The notes beneath the pieces were generated by a model. It worked only from the letters and a program-made list of their open reading frames with translations. It was not told where the DNA came from and did no database searches. A program made the translations under genes and the position numbers. Positions 47,195 to 58,087 of a DNA stretch of 64,000 bases are shown here, in pieces (within the stretch, counting starts at the first letter, position 1; each line of letters opens with the position of its first letter). This stretch comes from Aspidapion aeneum (taxonomy: Eukaryota > Arthropoda > Insecta > Coleoptera > Brentidae): the NCBI GenBank assembly GCA_963576565.1, contig OY755039.1:130155140-130219139 (forward strand), written 5' to 3'.

Positions 47195-50100
47195 GTTTCT
47201 ATATACAAAAAATCGCTAAATGACGTTTTTTGGAATCTCAACTCACTCAGTGGTTTTTTCGTATCTGTATGACTCGCCAATTCTGCAACTCGGTGCTTTT
47301 TTTGATAAACTGTATAGTTTGTATAATATGAATTTTCAAAGTTTTGCCATTTTCGTCTTATGGGTTTCCATATACTAAAAATCGCTTAATGACGTTTTTG
47401 GAATCTCAACTCAATCAGTGGTTTTTTTGTATCTGTATGATGGCACAATACTGCAACTCGGTGCTTTTCTTGATAAACTGTATAGTTTGTAAAATATGAA
47501 GTTTCAAAGTTTTGCCATTTTGGTCTTATGGTCTTATTTCCCTATACTAAAAATCGCTAAATGACGTTTTTTGGAATCTCAACTCACTCAGTAGATTTTT
47601 CGTATCTGTATGGCGCCAAAATACTGCAACTCGGTGCTTTTTTTGATAAACTGTATAGTTTGTAAAATATGAATTTTCAAAGTTTTGCCATTTTGATCTT
47701 ATGGGTTTCCCTATACTAAAAATGACGTTTTTCGGAATCTCAACTCAGTGGATTTTTCGTATCTGTATGGCGCCACAATAGTGCAACTCGGTGCTTTTTT
47801 TGATAAACTGTATAGTTTGTAAAATATGAATTTTCAAAGTTTTGCCATTTTGGTCTTATGGGTTTCCGTATACTAAAAATCGCTAAATGACGTTTTTTGG
47901 AATCTCAACTCACTCAGTGGTTTTTTCGTATCTGTATGACGCCACAATACTGCAACTCGGTGCTTTTTTTGATAAACTGTATAGTTTGTAAAATATGAAT
48001 TTTCAGTTTTGCCATTTTGGTCTTATGGGTTTCCCTATACTAAAAATGACGTTTTTCGGAATCTCAACTCAGTGGATTTTTCGTATCTGTATGGCGCCAC
48101 AATACTGCAACTCGGTGCTTTTTTTGATAAACTGTATAGTTTGTAAAATATGAATTTTCAAAGTTTTGCCATTTTGGTCTTATGGGTTTCCCTATACTAA
48201 AAATCGCTAAATGACGTTTTTTGGAATCTCAACTCACTCAGTGGATTTTTCGTATCTGTATGACGCCACAATACTGCAACTCGGTGCTTTTTTTGATAAA
48301 CTGTATAGTTTGTTAAATATGAATTTTAAAATTTTTGCCATTTTGGTCTTATGGGTTTCCCTATACTAAAAAAAGCTAAAAGACGTTTTTTGGAATCTCA
48401 ACTCACTCAGTAGATTTTTCGTATCTGTATGGCGCCAAAATACTGCAACTCGGTGCTTTTTTTGATAAACTGTATAGTTTGTAAAATATGAATTTTCAAA
48501 GTTTTGCCATTTTGGTCTTATGGGTTTCCCTATACTAAAAATGACGTTTTTCGGAATCTCAACGCACTCAGTGGATTTTTCGTATCTGTATGGCGCCACA
48601 ATACTGCAACTCGGTGCTTTTTTTGATAAACTGTATAGTTTGTAAAATATGAATTTTCAAAGCTTTGCCATTTTGGTCTTATGGGTTTCCGTATACTAAA
48701 AATCGCTAAATGACGTTTTTTGGAATCTCAACTCACTCAGTGGTTTTTTCGTATCTGTATGACGCCACAATACTGCAACTCGGTGCTTTTTTTGATAAAC
48801 TGTATAGTTTGTAAAATATGAATTTTCAGTTTTGCCATTTTGGTCTTATGGGTTTCCCTATACTAAAAATCGCTAAATTACGTTTTTTGGAATCTCAACT
48901 CACTTAGTGGTTTTTTCGTATCCGTATAACGCCACAATACTGCAACTCGGTGCTTTTCTTGATAAACTGTATAGTTTGTAAAATATGAATTTTCAAAGTT
49001 TTGCCATTTTGGTCTTATGGGTTTCCCTATACTAAAAATCGCTAAATGACGTTTTTTGGAATCTCAACTCACTCAGTGGATTTTTCGTATCTGTATGACG
49101 CCACAATACTGCAACTCGGTGCTTTTTTTGATAAACTGTATAGTTTGTTAAATATGAATTTTAAAATTTTTGCCATTTTGGTCTTATGGGTTTCCCTATA
49201 CTAAAAAAAGCTAAAAGACGTTTTTTGGAATCTCAACTCACTCAGTGGTTTTTTCGTATCTGTATGACGCCACAATATTGCAACTCGGTGCTTTTTTTTG
49301 ATAAACTGTATAGTTTGTAAAATATGAATTTTCAAAGTTTTGCCATTTTGGTCTTATAGGTTTCCCTATACTAAAAATCGCTAAATGACGTTTTTTGGAA
49401 TCTCAACTCACTTAGTGGTTTTTTCGTATCCGTATAACGCCACAATACTGCAACTCGGTGCTTTATTTGATAAACTGTATAGTTCGTAAAATATGAATTT
49501 TCACAGTTTTGCCATTTTGGTCTATGGGTTTCTATATACTAAAAATCGCTAAATGACGTTTTTTGGAATCTCAACTCACTCAGTGGTTTTTTCATATCTG
49601 TATAACTCCACAATTCTGCAACTCGGTGCTTTTTTTGATAAACTGTATAGTTTGTATAATATGAATTTTCAAAGTTTTGCCATTTTCGTCTTATGGGTTT
49701 CCCTATACTAAAAATCGCTTAATGACGTTTTTTGGAATCTCAACTCAATCAGTGGTTTTTTTGTATCTGTATGATGGCACAATACTGCAACTCGGTGCTT
49801 TTCTTGATAAACTGTACAGTTTGTAAAATATGAATTTTCAAAGTTTTGCCATTTTGGTCTTACGGGTTTCCCTATACTAAAAATCGCTAAATGACGTTTT
49901 TTGGAATCTCAACTCACTAAGTGGTTTTTTGTATAGTTTGTAAAATATGAATTTTCAAAGTTTTGCCATTTTGGTCTTATGGGTTTCCGTATACTAAAAA
50001 TCGCTAAATGACGTTTTTTGGAATCTCAACTCACTCAGTGGTTTTTTCGTATCTGTATGACGCCACAATACTGCAACTCGGTGCTTTTTTTGATAAACTG

Positions 50101-53100
50101 TATACTTTGTAAAATATGAATTTTCAAAGTTTTGCCATTTTGGTCTTATGGGTTTCCGTATACTAAAAATCGCTAAATGACGTTTTTTGGAATCTCAACT
50201 CACTCAGTGGTTTTTTCGTATCTGTATGACGCCACAATACTGCAACTCGGTGCTTTTTTTGATAAACTGTATAGTTTGTAAAATATGAATTTTCAGTTTT
50301 GCCATTTTGGTCTTATGGGTTTCCCTATACTAAAAATCGCTAAATTACGTTTTTTGGAATCTCAACTCACTTAGTGGTTTTTTCGTATCCGTATTACGCC
50401 ACAATACTGCAACTCGGTGCTTTTCTTGATAAACTGTATAGTTTGTAAAATATGAATTTTCAAAGTTTTGCCATTTTGGTCTTATGGGTTTCCCTATACT
50501 AAAAATCGCTAAATGACGTTTTTTGGAATCTCAACTCACTCAGTGGATTTTTCGTATCTGTATGACGCCACAATACTGCAACTCGGTGCTTTTTTTGATA
50601 AACTGTATAGTTTGTTAAATATGAATTTTAAAATTTTTGCCATTTTGGTCTTATGGGTTTCCCTATACTAAAAAAAGCTAAAAGACGTTTTTTGGAATCT
50701 CAACTCACTCAGTGGTTTTTTCGTATCTGTATGACGCCACAATATTGCAACTCGGTGCTTTTTTTTGATAAACTGTATAGTTTGTAAAATATGAATTTTC
50801 AAAGTTTTGCCATTTTGGTCTTATAGGTTTCCCTATACTAAAAATCGCTAAATGACGTTTTTTGGAATCTCAACTCACTTAGTGGTTTTTTCGTATCCGT
50901 ATAACGCCACAATACTGCAACTCGGTGCTTTATTTGATAAACTGTATAGTTCGTAAAATATGAATTTTCACAGTTTTGCCATTTTGGTCTATGGGTTTCT
51001 ATATACTAAAAATCGCTAAATGACGTTTTTTGGAATCTCAACTCACTCAGTGGTTTTTTCATATCTGTATAACTCCACAATTCTGCAACTCGGTGCTTTT
51101 TTTGATAAACTGTATAGTTTGTATAATATGAATTTTCAAAGTTTTGCCATTTTCGTCTTATGGGTTTCCCTATACTAAAAATCGCTTAATGACGTTTTTT
51201 GGAATCTCAACTCAATCAGTGGTTTTTTTGTATCTGTATGATGGCACAATACTGCAACTCGGTGCTTTTCTTGATAAACTGTACAGTTTGTAAAATATGA
51301 ATTTTCAAAGTTTTGCCATTTTGGTCTTACGGGTTTCCCTATACTAAAAATCGCTAAATGACGTTTTTTGGAATCTCAACTCACTAAGTGGTTTTTTCGT
51401 ATCTGTAGGGCGTCACAATACTGCAACTCGGTGCTTTTTTTGATAAACTGTATAGTTTGTAAAATATGAATTTTCAAAGTTGTGCCATTTTGGTCTTATG
51501 GGTTTCCCTATACTAAAAATCGCTAAATGACGTTTTTTTGTAATCTCAACTTACTCAGTGGTTTTTTCGTATCTGTATGACGCCACAATACTGCAACTCG
51601 GTGCTTTTTTTGATAAACTGTATAGTTTGTAAAATATGAATTTTCAAAATTTTGCCATTTTGGTCTTACGGGTTTTCCTATACTAAAAATCGCTAAATGA
51701 CGTTTTTTGGAATCTCAACTCACTAAGTGGTTTTTTCGTATCTGTAAGGCGTCACAATACTGCAACTCGGTGTTTTTTTTTGATAAACTGTATAGTTTGT
51801 AAAATATGAATTTTCAAAGTTTTGCCATTTTGGTCTTATGGGTTTCTTTATACTAAAAATCGCTAAATGTCGTTTTTTGGAATCTCAACTCACTAAGTGG
51901 TTTTTTCGTATCTGTAAGATGTCACAATACTGCAACTCGGTGCTTTTTTTGTAAACTGTATAGTTTGTAAAATATGAATTTTCAAAGATTTTTCATTTTG
52001 GTCTTACGGGTTTCCCTATACTAAAAATCGCTAAATGACGTTTTTTGGAATCTCAACTCACTAAGTGGTTTTTTCGTATCTGTAAGACGTCACAATACTG
52101 CAACTCGGTGCTTTTTTTGATAAACTTTATTGTTTGTAAAATACGAATTTTCAAAGTTTTGCCATTTTGGTCTTATGGGTTTCCCTATACTAAAAATCGC
52201 TAAATGACGTTTTTTGGAATCTCAACTCACTCAGTGGTTTTTTAGTATTTGTATGACTGCAACTCGGTGCTTTTTTTGATAAACTGTATAGTTTGTAAAA
52301 TATGAATTTTCAAAATTTTGCCAATTTGGTCTTATGGGTTTGCCTAAAAATCGCTAAATGACGTTTTTTGAAATCTCAACTCACTCAGTGGTTTTTTCGT
52401 ATCTGTATGACGCCACAATACTGCAACTCGGTGCTTTTTTTAATAAACTGTATAGTTTGTAAAATACGAATTTTCAAAGTTTTGCCATTTTGGTCTTATG
52501 GGTTTCCCTATACTAAAAATCGCTAAATGACGTTTTTTGGAATCTCAACTCACTCAGTGTTTTTTTCGTATCTGTATGATGCCACAATACTGCAACTCGG
52601 TGCTTTTTTGATAAACTGTATAGTTTGTAAAATATGAATTTTCCAAATTTTGCCATTTTGGTCTTATGGGTTTCCCTATACTAAAAATCGCTAAATGACG
52701 TTTTTTGGAATCTCAACTCACTCAGTGGTTTTTTCGTATCTCTTTGACGCCACAATACTGCAACTCGGTGTTTTTTTTTTTGATAAACTGTATAGTTTGT
52801 AAAATATGAATTTTCAAAATTTTGCCATATTGGTCTTATGGGTTTCCCTATACTAAAAATCGCTAAATGACGTTTTTTGGAATCTCGACTCACTCAGTGG
52901 TTTTTTCGTATCTGTATGACGCCACAATACAGCAACTCGGTGCTGTTTTTGATAAACTGTATAGTTTGTAAAATATGAATTTTCAAAGTTTTGCCATTTT
53001 GGTCTTATGGGTTTCCCTATACTAAAAATCTCTAAATGACGTTTTTTGGAATCTCAACTCAATCAGTGGTTTTTTCGTATCTGTATGATGGCACAATACT

Positions 53101-54027
53101 GCAACTCGGTGCTTTTTTTGATAAACTGTATAGTTTGTAAAAATGAATTTTCAAAGTTTTGCCATTTTGGTCTTATGGGTTTCCCTATACTAAAAATCGC
53201 TAAATGACGTTATTTGGAATCTTAACTCACTCAGTGGTTTTTTCGTATCTGTATGACGCCACAATACTGCAACTCGGTGCTTTTTTTGATAAACTGTATA
53301 GTTTGTAAAATATGAATTTTCAAAATTTTGCCATTTTGGTCTTATGTGTTTCCCTATACTAAAAATCGCTAAATGACGTTTTTTGGAATCTCAACTCACT
53401 CAGTGGTTTTTTCGTATGAGTATGACGCCACAATACTGCAACTCGGTGCTTTTTTTGATAAACTGTATAGTTTGTAAAATATGAATTTTCGAAGTTTTGC
53501 CATTTTGGTCTTATGGGTTTCCCTATACTAAAAATCGCTAAATGACTTTTTTTGGAATCTCAACTCACTCAGTGGTTTTTTAGTATTTGTATGACGCGCA
53601 ATACTGCAACTCGGTGCTTTTTTTGATAAACTATATAGATTGTAAAATATAAATTTTCAGTTTTGCCATTTTGGTCTTATGGGTTTCCCTATACTAAAAT
53701 TCGCTAAATGACGTTTTTTGGAATCTCAACTCACTCAGTGGATTTTTCGTATCTGTATGACGCCACAATACTGCAACTCGGTGCTTTTTTTGATAAACTG
53801 TATAGTTTGTAAAATATGAATTTTCAAAGTTTTGCCATTTTGGTCTTATGGGTTTCCCCATACTAAAAAAAGCTAAAATACGTTTTTTGGAATCTCAACT
53901 CACTCAGTGGTTTTTTCGTATCTGTATGACGCCACAATACTGCAACTCGGTGCTTTTTTTGATATACTGTATAGTTTGTAAAATACGAATTTTCAAAATT
54001 TTGCCATTTTGGTCTTATGGGTTTCCA
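47195..54027 (+). repeat. About 170-bp satellite array, right segment (about 40 monomers)
   Basis: Continuation of 38575-39985 on the other side of the retrotransposon. Monomers again begin at 'gggtttccctatactaaa' at roughly 170-bp spacing to 54027, where the next unit breaks off after 'gggtttcc'. Common variants are 'ccgtatact', a deletion of 'cgctaa', 'aaaaaagctaaaagacg', 'cttagtgg...tccgtataacg' and 'tctatgggtttctatata'. Variants recur in blocks, indicating higher-order structure. Open frames on either strand are artefacts of the repeat. Together the two segments hold about 8.2 kb. Confidence 0.97.
48660..51395 (+). repeat. Higher-order duplication in the satellite, offset 1467 bp
   Basis: The block beginning about 48660 and ending about 49930 is repeated from about 50130 to about 51395. 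Three anchors give exactly the same offset of 1467 bp: 'atgggtttccgtatacta' at 48681/50148, 'aattttcagttttgcc' at 48821/50288, and 'tctatgggtttctatata' at 49521/50988. The copies are nearly identical over about eight to nine monomers. Confidence 0.85.
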
Positions 54028-54143
54028 TAAAGCGTTTCTTTACACGTATATTCCACTTTTAAAAAGTGACGTTTTTTTAAGTTCAGTGGATTCGATGTGA
54101 TTACCACGTGTCTGTGCTATGACTAATATGTGGGTACTACTCA
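54028..54143. other. Unassigned sequence at satellite edge
   Basis: Unique sequence following the truncated last monomer. It contains a short hairpin 'ccacttttaaaaagtg'. Confidence 0.4.
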
Positions 54144-54344
54144 GTGGCGTACTTAGAAAAAAAAATTGGGGTGGGCCCGAGACCTCATGAAGCCGTATTT
54201 TATGATAGTTTATGTTTTGTATGTATTCATGAAATATGTAAAAAATATCTAAAATATCTTAGCTTTTTGAGTCCTAAATATTTCCCTCTATAGGTACGGC
54301 CTTGGTCTCGGGCCCCCAAAGAGATATTCCTGCGCGGCCCTGCA
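54144..54344. mobile_element. Degraded hAT-like MITE, about 200 bp
   Basis: Starts CAGTGGCGTACTTAG, a hAT-type terminus. 'ttggggtgggcccgagacc' near 54165 pairs with 'ggtctcgggcccccaa' near 54304, and the element ends near 'ggccctg' at 54344. No 8-bp duplication survives. Confidence 0.6.
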
Positions 54345-54708
54345 TATGTGTGTGTTTGTGTGATGTTTTGTTCCTAGAGATGCGATCTTAGACGCCCTAA
54401 ATTAAATTATTGGCTGTTTGATTGTTCCTGTAATCGGCCCACAAAGCTAGATTAGGGGCGTCTAGAAACCAACGCGGTGGCGACGAATTGCTCATATTTC
54501 GCACACAGATCGCAAGACAGAGATCACGCCTTTCTTATAAAACAAGCAAGACAAGGATATCTTGACTTTGCTTGACGGTTGAATTACATCTTTGCGAAAA
54601 GTCAAGACTTGTTTATTTTGGTAGAAAACTTGAAGTTGGTGGTTGTTTTTTAAATATTTTGCGTGGTTTTTGTTGTTTTTTTTTTGTGATTTGTGTTTAA
54701 TACATAAT
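54345..54708 (+). promoter_or_regulatory. Presumed 5' flank of the H3-variant gene
   Basis: Region between the transposon relic and the start codon. It includes a small inverted pair (tagacgccctaaatta at 54391, 'gattaggggcgtcta' at 54450) that is probably another mini-element, and a T-rich leader before 'tacataATGG'. No TATA box or other core element can be assigned with confidence. An in-frame upstream ATG at 54643 would add a hydrophobic extension not expected on a histone, so it is rejected. Confidence 0.35.
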
Positions 54709-54889
54709 ATGGCTCGCCAAAAACAAACTGCCAGAAAATCAACAGGCAGTAAAGTTTTCGAGAGAAGTAGGAAAATTTTAAAGGCGAAAACGGATGTTCA
54801 GGAAAAAAGGGAAAAGGAAGATTCCAGAAAAGTTACAGTCACATTAGATAAAGATGGAACTGTCAAATATTATAAACGCTATCGTCCTG
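54709..54889 (+). CDS. Histone H3 variant, candidate CenH3/CENP-A, exon 1 (N-terminal tail)
   Basis: The ATG at 54709 opens MARQKQTARKSTGSK, which is the H3 tail tip with Thr3 to Gln and Gly13 to Ser, keeping K4, K9, S10 and K14. It then departs completely from H3 (VFERSRKILKAKTD, a Lys/Glu-rich stretch, then VTLDKDGTVKY) and rejoins at YKRYRPG, the conserved HRYRPG before the alpha-N helix. The tail is 60 residues to that Gly against about 44 in H3. The donor is CCTG|GTAGGTAG at 54889/54890; joined to exon 2 the split Gly codon restores the H3 alignment (PG-V-LAL against PG-T-VAL). Chromatin protein of the nucleosome core. A divergent tail is typical of centromeric H3; retention of the H3 tip is unusual. 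A pseudogene or non-centromeric H3 variant is possible. Confidence 0.85.
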
Positions 54890-56148
54890 GTAGGTAGTCT
54901 CGGAAGTTAAAAACTTCAGTGTAGGTATAGTAGGTAGGGGAGACCAGGGCAGCTTGTAACAATTTTTACTGGGGCCGGTGCACTCTCCGGACACACGATT
55001 TTTTGGAAAAAATAAAAATTACCTTAAAATAGACCTTCTAAATAACGTTTGCGGATTATCCAGTATTTTTTCAGAAAATAAATAAATAAAACCTTAAAAA
55101 ACACGTAAAAAACAGCATTCTAACCTCACTTTTCATTCAATTTTGACTTCTTTTTTTTCAACCCCATCAAAACAATATTTGCCAATATCTGTGGCTTATA
55201 TTTTGCAATGTTAATGCAACTAAATCGTACTAGTTGTCTCTGAATATTGCTTACTAGACGAATTCATTTCAGCGCCATCTGCCCCTCAATGTTGCAAGGC
55301 TCGCCGGTTGCCACTCTATGTGGGTCATAAACTTATTGGTACTACCCAAAATTTTGTATAATCAGATACACCCTCTTGATTTTACACGCAGAGTATGGGT
55401 CTAGGGGAAGACAGGAGAAATTCCGCCACCTTAAGGAAACTAGAAATTTTTTTTATTAAGTTAGCTTCGAGGTTAGCTTATTAACATAACTACAACTTTC
55501 AATTAAAAAATGTATATTTTTTTGGATAAATATAACAGAAATATATATATTTTTTAAGTTGCAGTTGGCGGAATTCCCCCATGGTACTAGGCAATACCAG
55601 GGGAAATATCGCCACATCCTTGGAGTAATACCGCCATATTAGTTTTTGATCAAACCTGATACTTTCTACTGGTTTAGAAAGATTATTAAATAAAAAACAC
55701 ATCAACATATTTTATAAAAATGTATTGACCAATACAAAAATGAACTTTTTTTGAACCTTAGTATAAAATTTAAAAAACGGTAATCCAACCACCAGTTGAC
55801 GACAACGTAAAAATTAGAAGCAAAACAGCATAATCTACTTATACCGCAGCCGAAATCAAACTAAGGCGGCGACACGTTGTAATAGGGTATTTGACAAATT
55901 TTATAAAAGTGTTTAGAATGACACATAGGTACCTAATTTGCTACGCAAAATTATTAAAATAGTATATTTTATCATGACTACATTTAAAATCAAGTTTTCT
56001 AATTTTCGATTTGAATTTGCCGCTAAAACGCTCATTTCTAGCATGGCGTTGCAATGACGTCACAGCGCAGTAAACTAGCGGACAGATACACGGCATTCAA
56101 GTGCTTATTTGTTTTTGGTCTGTGTTTTTACTGTTTTTATGTAAAAAA

Positions 56149-56332
56149 ATGTATAAGTGGTGTGTAGTGCCTCAGTGTTCGAATACTAGCATAAAAACAC
56201 CTGAAAAACTATTTATTCATGTGCCTACAGCAGTAAAAGAACGGAAAAAGTGGCCAGAACTTGCTCGAAGAGACCCAAGGGCCTTATCTAATACATCTTC
56301 ACTTTACATTTGTGAAGATCACTTTGATGTGG
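56149..56332 (+). pseudogene. THAP-domain zinc finger exon (transposon-derived)
   Basis: The ATG at 56149 reads MYKWCVVPQCSNTSIKTPEK, then LFIHVPTAVKERKKW, ARRDPRALSNTS and LYICEDHF. This is the C2CH signature of THAP (Cys-x4-Cys, a mid-domain Trp, and Cys-x2-His followed by Phe). A donor-like GGGTATAA follows at about 56333, so it is probably the first exon of a transposase or of a domesticated gene. No further exon is recognisable before the right TIR. It lies in sense orientation in the H3-variant intron. Confidence 0.8.
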
Positions 56333-56424
56333 GTATAACTAAATTGTTTCTATTAATTTTTCGCACGTTGTCTATAATATATATAACTATTTCGTAAATG
56401 ACGATGAAAGGGGTGAACAACTAT

Positions 56425-56620
56425 AATAGGCAGAAAGGTGTACAAATTTTTAGGCGGTGCTAGGCAGTTATTAGGCAGGACTAGGGAGTACCTCTAAATG
56501 CAGGATTAGGCAGTGCACATGCAGACTAAATGTAGGACTGAGCAGTACATATGCAAGAATAGGCAGTGCATAGGCAGGACTAGGCAGTACCTACGCAGTG
56601 TAACCTATGCAGTACTTCAA
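56425..56620 (+). repeat. Minisatellite of 'taggcagtac' units
   Basis: About twelve drifting units of 10-18 bp: 'taggcagttat', 'taggcaggac', 'taggcagtgcacatgcag', 'taggcagtacctacgcag'. Inside the THAP element. Confidence 0.8.
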
Positions 56621-57910
56621 GTATTGCTGGTCGTTGTATACTTTTTGCCTCCCTGTCCTGCAATTTTTGATTGTTTCTTAATGCTTAAAATAATAATGAT
56701 TGGGTATTTAATTGAATCTATTTTAAGTGGCATACCAAACAAAAAAGCAATACATATAACCTAACCTCAAAATCTAAATGAGTAAAAGTGGGCGAAGAAT
56801 ATCATAAAAGAACTTTCAGTTTTATACAAAACAACTCATCGAATACTTTAACATCAACATTTTAACGTTTCTAAATTCCGCAGAACAAAAATCACTGTTG
56901 TTGGCAAAGAAGCCTGCCACCATAAAGGAATGCAGCATTGGCAAGTTAAAGCTATCGGCTTTGGAAAACCCGTGTTCCATTGAAAATATTTTTTATAAGC
57001 AAAACACAAAATAAAATCTAATTTAGGACGATAATTCACACTTTAAACCAAAGCAAACATTACCATCCATAAGAAAATAACACAGAAAATAGGTTCGTTC
57101 GACGCGTTTACTGTTTTGTGACGTCACTCGCAGCTGATTGGTAGACCGCCTGTTTTGAATCACGTGGCTAATTCTTTTAATTCAATGAATTTATTTAATT
57201 AAAAGAACTATGAATTTGAGAAAAAATTAAACAAAAAAGTTTGTTTTTAGCATTACCAAGACCTAAAGAGATATCTAAAAATAAATATATATTTATTTTT
57301 TACTACTGTCAAACACCCTATTGGAATGCTTTAGCATATGGCGCTGCTCTGTTTGTCGTAACTGGCAGCTCTCTGGTGTGTCTGGTTGCATAGATAACTG
57401 GGGTGGCGGTATTATCCCGCATGGCAGAATTCCTCCGCCTTCCCCTAAATGACAAAAGACAGAGAAGAATTGTTTTATTGTCAAGTGAGCTTAACTTTGT
57501 GTCCCTAAATAGTTAATTTACGACATTGTTCATGTAACCGACTGTACGTGCTTGCGCCAACTTGGCAGTTTTTTTATTTTAAAAATATAATTTAAAAAAA
57601 TCTACTCATCAGAAAAATTTAAAAATTTTTTCTCATCATCTTTATGGGTAGAAGAAGAAAGAAATTTTTCAAAATCCGCCAAACCTTACTTTTTTTGGTT
57701 GAATTTTCGCGATTTTTTTTTAACATGCAAACTTTTAGGCTGTATGTGGCAAGTTTACCCAAGTGAGTTGCCATTCGTACCATGTATTTCAAAAAAAGTT
57801 ATTTTATTGTAAATATATACCACAAAATTCCTTCTATTTTTTTTAGGTACCTATTTATAATTTTATAAACATAATAACATAGTTTTTCTGTTATTTTAAT
57901 ATATTTTTAG

Positions 57911-58087
57911 GGGTGTTGGCTCTTAAACAGATAAGACGCTACCAGAGATCGACTGAACTACTTATTCCCAAACTAAGTTTCCAGCGATTGGTTCGTGAGA
58001 TGGTGCTTAAATATTCCGAAAATGGACTTAAATGTCAAGTTGCCGCTCTAAACGCTCTACACGAAGCTTCTGAGTCATATCTTATTG
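57911..58087 (+). CDS. Histone H3 variant, candidate CenH3/CENP-A, exon 2 (histone fold, first half)
   Basis: Acceptor 'taatatatttttag' ends at 57910 and donor G|GTAAGTAC follows 58087. It encodes ALKQIRRYQRSTELLIPK (alpha-N and alpha-1), LSFQRLVREMVLKY, then loop 1 SENGLKC and alpha-2 QVAALNALHEASESYLIG. Between the RE of alpha-1 and the ALxEA of alpha-2 there are 18 residues against 17 in canonical H3, i.e. one extra in loop 1. The H3 loop Phe84 is Cys. A longer loop 1 is the recognised CenH3 hallmark. Key H3 contacts (RRYQ, STELLI, FQRLVRE) are kept. The last Gly codon is split as in H3 VG|LFED. The third exon (alpha-2 end, alpha-3) was not found up to 64000, so the gene either extends beyond or is truncated. 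Confidence 0.88.

Larger units (their letters stand above)
55881..57323. mobile_element. DNA transposon remnant with TIR 'aatagggtatttgaca' and THAP exon
   Basis: 'aatagggtatttgacaaa' at about 55881 is inverted as 'ctgtcaaacaccctatt' ending at about 57321. Further in, 'tgacgtcacagcgcagtaaac' on the left roughly pairs with 'gtttactgttttgtgacgtca' on the right (57108-57125). It contains one THAP exon but no transposase core. THAP zinc fingers are the DNA-binding domain of P-type and related transposases. The superfamily cannot be fixed without a target duplication. Confidence 0.6.
55391..57449. mobile_element. Outer inverted-repeat element in intron 1, about 2.06 kb
   Basis: 'taggggaagacaggagaaat' at 55391 pairs with 'attcctccgccttccccta' ending at 57448. 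A second pairing is 'ggagtaataccgccatat' (55622) with 'gtggcggtattatcccgc' (57402). Probably an older element into which the THAP element inserted, or its subterminal repeats. Confidence 0.55.
54890..57910 (+). other. H3-variant intron 1, transposon-filled
   Basis: 3.0 kb between donor GTAGGTAG and acceptor 'taatatatttttag'. It holds nested inverted-repeat elements (55391-57449 enclosing 55881-57323), a THAP exon and a minisatellite. The first 500 bp (with 'ggggagaccagggcagc' near 54936 and 'agcgccatctgcccctc' near 55271) and 57450-57910 are unassigned. Confidence 0.7.

Noticed and set aside
38575..54027. Could the regularly spaced repeats be a CRISPR array?
   Set aside because: The whole 170-bp monomer is conserved; there is no short repeat with unique spacers, and the context is eukaryotic.
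48366..54030. Small open frames inside the 170-bp satellite
   Set aside because: The same frame recurs with each monomer and carries no protein features.
54643..54708. Upstream in-frame ATG extending the H3 variant by 22 residues
   Set aside because: It would place a hydrophobic Phe/Leu stretch before an H3 tail tip; the ATG at 54709 matches the histone start.
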